Assembly: GCA_034008185.1 (NCBI GenBank)
Contig: CM067082.1
Location: 51,667,586-51,731,585, forward strand
Length of the DNA: 64,000 bases
From: Gorsachius magnificus
Taxonomy: Eukaryota; Chordata; Aves; Pelecaniformes; Ardeidae
Reading direction: 5' to 3'
Under the pieces are notes generated by a model. That model saw only the letters and a list, made by a program, of their open reading frames with translations, did not search any database and was not told the origin of the DNA. Position 1 is the stretch's first letter; each line of letters starts with the position of its first letter. The position numbers and the translations under genes are program-made. Of this stretch, positions 40,201-49,200 are shown piece after piece.

Positions 40201-43200
40201 ATAAATCTCTTTAAGCTCCTTTGTAAACTTAGTCTTTTTTGACAGCAAAAAGAAGCTTTGTGCACTGTATGGGAAGTGGACTGAGTGTTTGTACAGTGTT
40301 GACCCAGCTACATTTGAAGCTTACAAAAAAAATGACAAGAAAAATACAGAAGAGAAGAAAAGCGGTAAACAGGTATTAATCACATAAAGAGGTGGTATCT
40401 CAAAAGCATGATAAGACAGCTAAATATTTTAGTAGCATTTAAGAGCATTAAGATTTCTTTTCACTTATTCTCCCTTTCCTAGTAGGATACAAAGCGGATT
40501 GGATGAGTACCAGCATTAAGGGATAAAATGCTTTCTCTCCCAAGAATTTGTATTCAAACTTCCCAAAACTTGGAGTGATCTAAATACTGCCTAGTTCAAT
40601 ACCTCTGTCTTCCTCCCAAGTCACATGGAGAAAATAGCATATCCATTAATTGGACCATGGTTCTGATCATGTGTGATAACGTTTATATTCTAATGGGATG
40701 ATTTGGACTCCTAGAGGTGGGAGACTAGTTTCTCATCTTGACAGAAGTGTTTTCCAGCTTTTACAAGGAATTTCTGTATTGCTTTCTATCAAATTTTCAA
40801 AACCATAGAAATGCTTATTTGGGTTTTTTTGGTTGGTTGAGTTTTTGGTTTTGTTTTTTTTGGGGGGGGGGGGGTGTTGGGTTTTTTTGGTTGGTTGGGT
40901 TTTTTGTTCCTCCACAATTGCATTTTTTTCTTCTGGAAAAACCCCCTCATTCTTAATTCTTCAGATTTCTGGTCAGCAGTATGCTTTTTGTTTAAGGTGA
41001 ATGAGGATGGTGACAACATACAGCTTGATGAAGAACAGCCTCTCACATAGTAGCTTAAAACAGGAATTGTTTCCCTTTGGTGACTGAAGCCAGATTTTTT
41101 TGTTGGTTTGGGTGTTGGTAATTTTTATACTTAAGCAGCAGAGAACTCTGAAAGCTGTTGTTCCTGTGGGGGTTCAGATTGTTGCTTTATGAGAGACTGC
41201 TCCATAGTTTGTCCTCAGGAGAGTGCTAAAGCACTGGGGATTACTGCTTCTCTTCGGGGCTGACCCTGTGAGCTCGAGGGAGAAGGAGCAAAGAAAAACA
41301 TAGCCTGTCTCTCTGTTCAGCTACCACTTTGCATTTTCCAGCGATGCTTCAGGTGATCCTTGCTTTTCACTTCAAAATGAAGCATGCTATTGCATAAAAC
41401 TTAAGCTGCAGTGTTGCTCTGACTCTAGAAAAGCATGCTGCTTCTACTCATTTAACAGAACTATTTCTGTGTGGAAAACGGAAAGCTTTGTAGTGCACGC
41501 TATGAATCAGGTAGTCTTTGTTGAATATGTATTCCCACTGCCCCCTTGTGTTTGAGGAGTCGATATTGTTTCTGGTTTTTGAGCATGTAGGTGAGCCAAG
41601 TCTCGCATATAATGTCTGGATGTGGTTTGTTCCTTTGAGGTGTTGAAGGATTCATTCAGGCATGAAAGTACGTGGCCTTTCAAACTTCTCCTAATTAGAA
41701 TTTTCAGATTTATTTAGTTGTTTTCCAGCTATTCCTTCACGCTGCATTGCTACTAATGAAGAATCGCTTCTGTCTCCCTTTAGGGGGCCTGTTTGGATGT
41801 GAGTCCTTTTGCAAATTGCCCCAGATTTTCGTCTGAATCCCTTTGATTTTCATTGGGATAAAACTTAAGCAAAAAAAAATTTTGCAGGGAGCTAGATAAG
41901 CCTTCATGAATGCAAAGGTGATTTTTTACCAACATCAGAAGAGTTATAGTAGACCTGGGGTTAGATCAGGATGATTCTGCTCTGAATGTACCAGTGCCTT
42001 TTTTTAATCAAGATGAAGTGTTTCATGCAGAATTTTCAGTGCAAATATATGGAAGAGCATAACGTAAGGCAACAGCAGCTGCCCTCACATGTGCCTTGTT
42101 TACAGACACCAGAGATCTTGCATTGGCAAAGGCTGTTACTACCCTCCAAACAATATACTGAGAGATTGAGTAGCACTGAGCGTAAAATACGGATCATTGT
42201 GGCAAGAGCCCATGAAAATCCACTTCTTATCTGATTCTTTGTGATTCTCATGAGGTTTCTAAGATTACGTATCCAACAAGGCCCAAATTGCAGTGTGCAT
42301 TGTAGCCTTTTTATAAAAAGTTGGTTTGGAGCTTGACCGTCTGGTATCGAAGTGTCTTTGTTTTGATATAAGGTTATCTTTCTGATCTGTTCCACTTCAA
42401 ATTCCCAATTTCTGAAAGATTCATCAGTGTCCTTTAAAGGACAGAGTGGCAGGTTGCCAGCACAGTTCAGATGTAGTCAAATAAAAGCCCTGTTTATCTT
42501 CCTAGTAGCTGAGGGACTGAACCTGGTCTGCATGTTGTTCTGGTTACTTTGCAACCTGCTTATTATTAAAAGCACCGTGCCCAAGTGCTCCACAGTGAAA
42601 CAGAATCCTTAATACTTCCTAATTTTCTTGGAGGCTTAACACATGAGTCATCTCAGAGGACAACTGAGTCCGGTTTGGGTACTGGATTTTTTTTTTTTTG
42701 CACTAAAAGATCAGTCTGTGTTACTTGACGCAACCATCAGAGAGCAAAGCTTATTAGCGGCAGGATTAAAGCTGTTGTCATGTAGCCAAAGTATTTAAAG
42801 CATTAGTTGCCTTTAAGTTCAGCTTTGCTCTCCAGTGGTCTCTGAAACGTGCTGCTGGTTTTAGCTGTGACAGTGACACCAAGTTTCCTTGGGAGAGTCG
42901 TATTTGTTTTCTAGTTGGCTTTAGTTCAGTATTGTTACACATGCTTGTGGGGCGGAATTAACATTAGCGACATTGGACCCCAGCTGCTTTAAAGCTGTGC
43001 ATAAAAGTGGTGATGGTTTAGAACTAGTTCAGGTCACATCTACACTGGTACCACCAGTTATTCTCTACTGCCCTGGCTGGACAGAGGTCTACTACTGCAA
43101 CTAAGGGAAAAAAGGAGAGCTTACCAGCTCTTGAAGAAGGGGCAGGCAACCCAAGAAGAGTACAGGGATCTTGTCAGGTTATGCAGAGAGGAGATTAGAA

Positions 43201-46200
43201 AGGCAAAAGCCCAGCTGGAATTTAACCTGGCCACTGTTGTAAGGGATAATAAGAAAAGTTTTTATAAATATGTTAACAGCAAAAAGAGAGCCAGGGAGAA
43301 CCTCCATCCACTAGTGGATGCAAGGGGGAACATTGCCACTAAAGACGAGGAAAAGGCTGAGATACTCAACGCCTTCTTTGCCTCGGTCTTTAATGGCCCG
43401 ACGAGTTATCCTCAGGGTACCCGGCCTCCTGAGCTGGAAGATGGGGACAGAGAGTGGAATGAACCCCCCATAATCCAGGAGGAAGCAGTCTTTGACCTGC
43501 TATGCCACCTGGACATCCACAAGTCTATGGGGCCGGATGGGATCCACCCAAGAGTGCTGAAGGAGTTGGCAGAGGAGCTTGCCAAGCCACTCTCTATCAT
43601 TTATCAGCAGTCCTGGAGAACAGGGGAGGTCCCAGAAGACTGGAGGTTGGCAAATGTGACACCTCTCTTCAAGAAGGGCCGATAGGAGGATCTGGGGAAC
43701 TACAGACCAGTCAGCCTGACCTCGGTAGCGGGGAAGATTATGGAGAGGTTATCTTGAGTGTGCTCACCAGGCACATGGAAGACAATCAGGGGATCAGGCC
43801 CAGTCAGCATGGGTTCACGAAAGGCAGGTCTTGCCTAACCAACCTGATTTCCTTCTGTGACCAGGTGACCTGCCTGGTAGATGAGGGAAAGGCTGTGGAT
43901 GTTGTCTACCTGGACTTCAGCAAAGCCTTCGACACAGTCTCCCATAGCATTCTCGTGGAGAAGCTGGCAGTTCATGGCCTAGATGGATGTACTCTTCACT
44001 GGCTTAAAAACTGGCTGGGTGGCCGAGCCCAGAGAGTCGTGGTGAATGGAGCTAAATCCAGTTGGCGGCTGGTCACAAGCGGTGTCCCCCAGGGCTCAGT
44101 TCTAGGGCCAGTCTTGTTTAATATCTTTATCAATGACCTGGATGAGGGGATTGAGTGTGCCCTCAGTAAATTTGCAGATGACACCAAACTGGGTGGTAGT
44201 GTTGATCTGCTGGAGGGGAGGAGGGCTCTGCAAAGGGACCTGGACAGGCTGGATCGATGGGCTGAGGCCAATTGTATGAGGTTCAACAAGGCCAAGTGCC
44301 GGGTCCTGCACTTGGGTCACAACAACCCCATGCAGCGCTACAGGCTTGGCGAAGAGTGGCTGGAAAGCTGCCTGGTGGAAAAAGACCTGGGGGTACTGAT
44401 TGACAGCCGCCTGAATATGAGCCAGCAGTGTGCCCAGGTGGCCAAGAAGGCCAATGGCATCCTGGCCTGTATCCGGAATAGTGTGACCAGCAGGAGTAGG
44501 GAAGTGATCGTGCCCCTGTACTCGGTGCTGGTGAGGCCGCACCTCGAATACTGTGTTCAGTTTTGGGCCCCTCACTACAAGAAAGATGTTGCCTTGCTGG
44601 AACAGGTCCAGAGGAGAGCAACCAAGCTGGTGAGGGGTCTGGAACACAAGTCATACGAGGAGCGACTGAGGGAACTGGGGTTGTTTAGTCTGGAGAAGAG
44701 GAGGCTGAGGGGAGACCTGATCGCCCTCTACATCTACCTGAAAGGAGGCTGTAGTGAGGTGGGGGTCGGCCTCTTCTCCCTGGTAACAGATGATAGGACG
44801 AGGGGGAATGGCTTGAAGCTGCGCCAGGGCAGGTTTAGGCTAGACATTAGGAAAAACTTCTTCACCGAGAGGGTTGTCAGGCTCTGGAATGGGCTGCCCA
44901 GGGAGTGGTGGAGTCCGGGGTTAAGGTTGGACTCGATGATCTTAAAGGTCTTTTCCAACCGAGGTGATTCTATGATTCTATTCTAACCCTGGGTGGAGCT
45001 TTTCCCTTTCTGGGAAAACCACGGTGCTGTGGTTATGTCAGCCTTCACAGGATACCCTTCCCAGAAGAAGTAGCTGATCTAGGATATTCATTTAACATTT
45101 GCAGTTTGCCATTCCAGTAGTGTAGTGATCAATGGAAAGGAAGGTTCCTCTGAGCAGAGAGCACTAGCGTAGGGCTTTCTGTTGTGCACAAACTGAAGAC
45201 AGCATTTGCATTATGTGCTGGTGTTTCTTTGGTGTGGAAGGATGAGGAATGTGACTTCTATTCTTCAACTTTAATGAAGCAGTAATGGAGTTAAATGGCA
45301 GGCATTGAAATGCTTGTGTTTGAGGAAGCAGGACATCTTTGTGGTGGAAAAATGGACATTTCTTAATGTTTGAACATCCAGATTGTATCTACGAAGATGT
45401 TGGTGCAAGAAGCTGTTGGTAGTCTTCCATTGGGAGGGAATGGGGAGTGTGTCTGCTATGTTGATGCTGTTATCCTTCTTGACAAGCATCTAGGAAAGTT
45501 TTTTTTGTTGCTGAAATTACTTACTTTTGGTCAAGGAAATAATTTTATGTAAGTTCCAGTGTTGGAATGGTTTATGACTCCAAAGAACTCCTCTTTCCTT
45601 TGTGTGCTGTCTTTAGGTGGGCAATACTGAGGAACCAGATGAGATGCCGTTGCCAGATTCTGAGAGTGTGTATGTTATTCCTGGAAGTATTTTGCTATGG
45701 AAGATAACTCCAAGACCTCCAAATTCAGCACAGGTCAGCTCTGCTGCTTCTTATTGAAAGTGTGTGCTATCCTGTTATTCTGTATGTTCAACACAAAGCA
45801 AATCCATTTGTTGTCTTTTTCATTAACAAGTCTGCGTTTGCCTGTATATTGCAACAAACTTTCCCCACTACAATTGTAACTATATAATGTGGGGTTGGAG
45901 GGGTAACTGCCACAGGCATGACACTAGAGTTGGCAGAATTTGTCTGGAAAAGGGGATGCTCCATGTAGGTAGCAGTATGGGGGCTTTCCCCACCTCTTCT
46001 CTCCACCCTGCTCCTCCCGCATTGAGGCACCTACCTTGTGAGAAGTCTCTTCTGAAGGGCTTTATTAGAGGACAGACACTACCTAGGAGATGCTCGCAAA
46101 GCCTGCGTAGCATGAGTTGGTGTGTGAAGGGCTGTGGAGCTGGAGAGCCAGTGAGTGGAATACAAGGGTAGGTGTGCAACTGGAAAGATAAAGAGTTGGA

Positions 46201-49200
46201 GCAAGAAAAAGTGCCCTCAGTGGTTAATCGAGGGGGAAATCTCTCTACAGAGATAGGGAAACTACCAGTAGGACTGGAAAAAGAAGGTAAGACAGAAATA
46301 GTGCACTGAGTAATTGGATGCTGGCCTGCTTAAACAGAAACATCAAGGATCACCTACACTCTGCCTGACAGTGCAGTTTTGCTGGTGGCTTGAGTATTCC
46401 TATCTTGAATGATTAAATAATAAAAAAGCACTTGGATGTTTGTTTTTAGACTGTAGCTTCCTTGTGTATTAAGTGTAGCCAGCTAGAGGCATTGTAAAGT
46501 CACCTTTTATCTTTGTCTCTGAATTTCAGATGTATAATTTTACCAGCTTTGCTATGGCTTTGAATGAGTTGGACAAAGAAATGGAGAGTGTCATTCCCAA
46601 AACTGACTGCCGACTACGACCAGATATCAGAGCCATGGAAAATGGAGAAATAGGTAACTTCTGTTATTGGCAAAGGTGTTTTTATTTTTTGTTAAAACTG
46701 AGGGACTGGGAAAAAGTAAACTCCACATTCACGTTGTTAGATGAACTGTTAAAGTAGCTGCCCATAAAGATACATTCCTCTGTGCTGCAAGACAGTAACT
46801 CTTTAATACAGCCTTCTGCAGGTTGTGGTGTGCTTCTAGTAAGAGGTGTGTCACCCACCTGTACTGGGGCGGGTTGGGATGGAGTTAAGTTTCTTCATAG
46901 CATCCCATACGTGGTGCTGTCTAAACTCGAAGTGCAAAGAACTATGCTGTTAGCAATAGACCATATTCCTTAACTATACTAACAGCATAAAGTTTGTACA
47001 GCAGATAGACTGGTAACATGCAGTGTGTTAGTAGCTAGCAAGGTGACTGGGAATGGCTGAGACGTCTTCCAAAATTGATTCTCTCAACTACTTCTTTCTA
47101 AGATGTTTATGAAATGCTTTTTGAGGATTCGGGTATGAAAGAGATTGCCCTTCAACTAATCTGTTTTAGTCTGACTTACCCCTTAGCTCTTCTGCCCATC
47201 CTTTCTGCCAAATAGAAACAACTGTTCTGCTGTTTAGGACCATGACCCATGCTACCTCAGTGCGTTAACAAAAAAATTAAGGGATGCTGCAGAGTCACAA
47301 TTCTTTGTGATTTGGAAATGAACATTCCAAACCCCTGTTGATCAAGAGCTAGGCACTAGGAACAACTTAGCCCAAACCCTAACAACAAGCAGGTGGCCAG
47401 ACCTCTGAAATAAATCCAGTGTGTCTTAATCAGTTTCCCTACGGAAATAAATTCTAGGTATACCACCTCCCTTAGCTCACAGTTGCTGCCACATAAACAC
47501 ATTTTTGAGGTCCTCAGGCCATGGATAAACATGTAGTTAGCAGTCTTAAAGGCTGGATTTCCATGGCTTATCTGGTGCCACAGCTGGCCTGCTTTGCTCT
47601 TAGAGTAAATCAGAAGCTTTTCTGTGTTACATAGGCGGCTTTTTAAATGGACAACTTCTACTACTTCCCGTATTTATTTGCTGGGTCAGATGGAGTAATG
47701 TCCCTGTCTTATATTACACTTTTAACATCATCTGTATCTTAATTTGTGTATTTTTATTCCTTCAAGATCTAGCTAGTGAAGAAAAGAAGAGGCTAGAAGA
47801 AAAACAAAGGACTGCCCGCAAAAATCGTTCCAAGTCAGAGGAAGACTGGAAGACGAGGTTAGTGTGCTTGCCTCTGTGCGTGTGTAGTTATATAGAGGTT
47901 TTGAACATTCAGGTTAACTGTCACTCCATGCTAGTGATGTGCAATGTTGTGTCAGCATGAGGAGCTGACATCATCAAGTTTGGTAGTGCCACTGTTTTAT
48001 TTGCAGACTTGGTCCCTGCAGGCTGTAAGTGCTTCCAGAGAGAAGCGTCAGGCTTGGTCTCTGTTGCTTCCTTCTCACTGCTTGCACATCCATATTCAAA
48101 TACAAACTGTGTTGTCTTTTCTGAGCACCTCTTGGTTTTGACACAAAAAAAGATGTTGCCACGGATAGCTGTTTGTAAGGACTGTTGTTGCTGATTGATT
48201 TATCATTGCCTCAAATTTGCATGCTTTGCCACAGCGAGGAGAAAATGCTTCCTCTAGTGAACTTGATAGCTTATTGCCCATGACATCTCAGATCAGTTGT
48301 GTGTGCTGGCAATGCTGTATTCCCACTGCATACAGTTGTTCTCAAAGTTGGTGAAATTACTGTATCACCCAGATATCCAAGTCATTGTCGTCTTTCTGAG
48401 AAGGTTACTAACTACAAAAGTTAGAAGAGCTAAATGAAAAATCAGCTTCCAAGGGATCTGCCAGGGTGTTTGGGTTTTTTTTACTGTAAGACGAGAGGGG
48501 TCTTTTGGGAGCTCTTACACACAAGCTAAGTAGAAACGATGGAAACATGACCAAACGAATCTAGTTTGACCACATAAGGTCTATTTAAAAGTATAGTAAT
48601 AAATTGGTGGTCTCTTCACAGAAAAATAAAAAAAAAATGGTAGGCCTAAACACTAAAGCAAGCTTCATCTCTTCAGTATTTGGTTCTGCAACCTGCTCTA
48701 GGTGAACCTGCTTTAGCAAGGGGGTTGGACTAGATGATCTCCAGAGGTCCCTTCCAACCCCTGCCATTCTGTGATTCTGTGTATTAACTAGCTATTAATA
48801 CACCCAGACACTGTAGCTTAAATATCTTTAAAATGTCTGTCTGTAACTATAAATCACTTTTTTCTTTTTTTCAAATGAAGTCACCCATCATCCCAGAGTC
48901 CCAGGTTTGGACATGTCTGCCTTTTGTCTTTTTCCTGTGCTTGTTCTTCTGAAGTGTTTGGGTTTGTTTGCCCTGAGGCTGGTGGAAAATAACATCTTTG
49001 TAATGCTTCCAAGTAAACTTGTTAAGTGCTGGACAGCCTTGCAGCTCCCTCTTTCCTGAATTCAGAGTGGTTCTAGCTCTTGCCAAGTGCTTTCAAAGCA
49101 AGGGATAGTTACACAGTGTTCTTCCAGTTGCCTGAAGTAACTTCTAGCTCAAAGCACCTGAGGTTGGCATTGGAAACTGGGGCATTCCCAAGGGGCAAAC

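Larger units (their letters stand above)
40373..45616 (+). other. OSBPL1A: OSBPL1A 5.2-kb intron containing a CR1
   Basis: It holds a T/G-rich tract at 40820-40910 and the sense-oriented CR1 at 43072-44983. The parts on either side (about 40,910-43,070 and 44,985-45,616) show no feature I recognise. Confidence 0.85.

Noticed and set aside
43996..44654. Minus-strand open frames of 99-181 codons
   Set aside because: They are antisense shadows of the second CR1.
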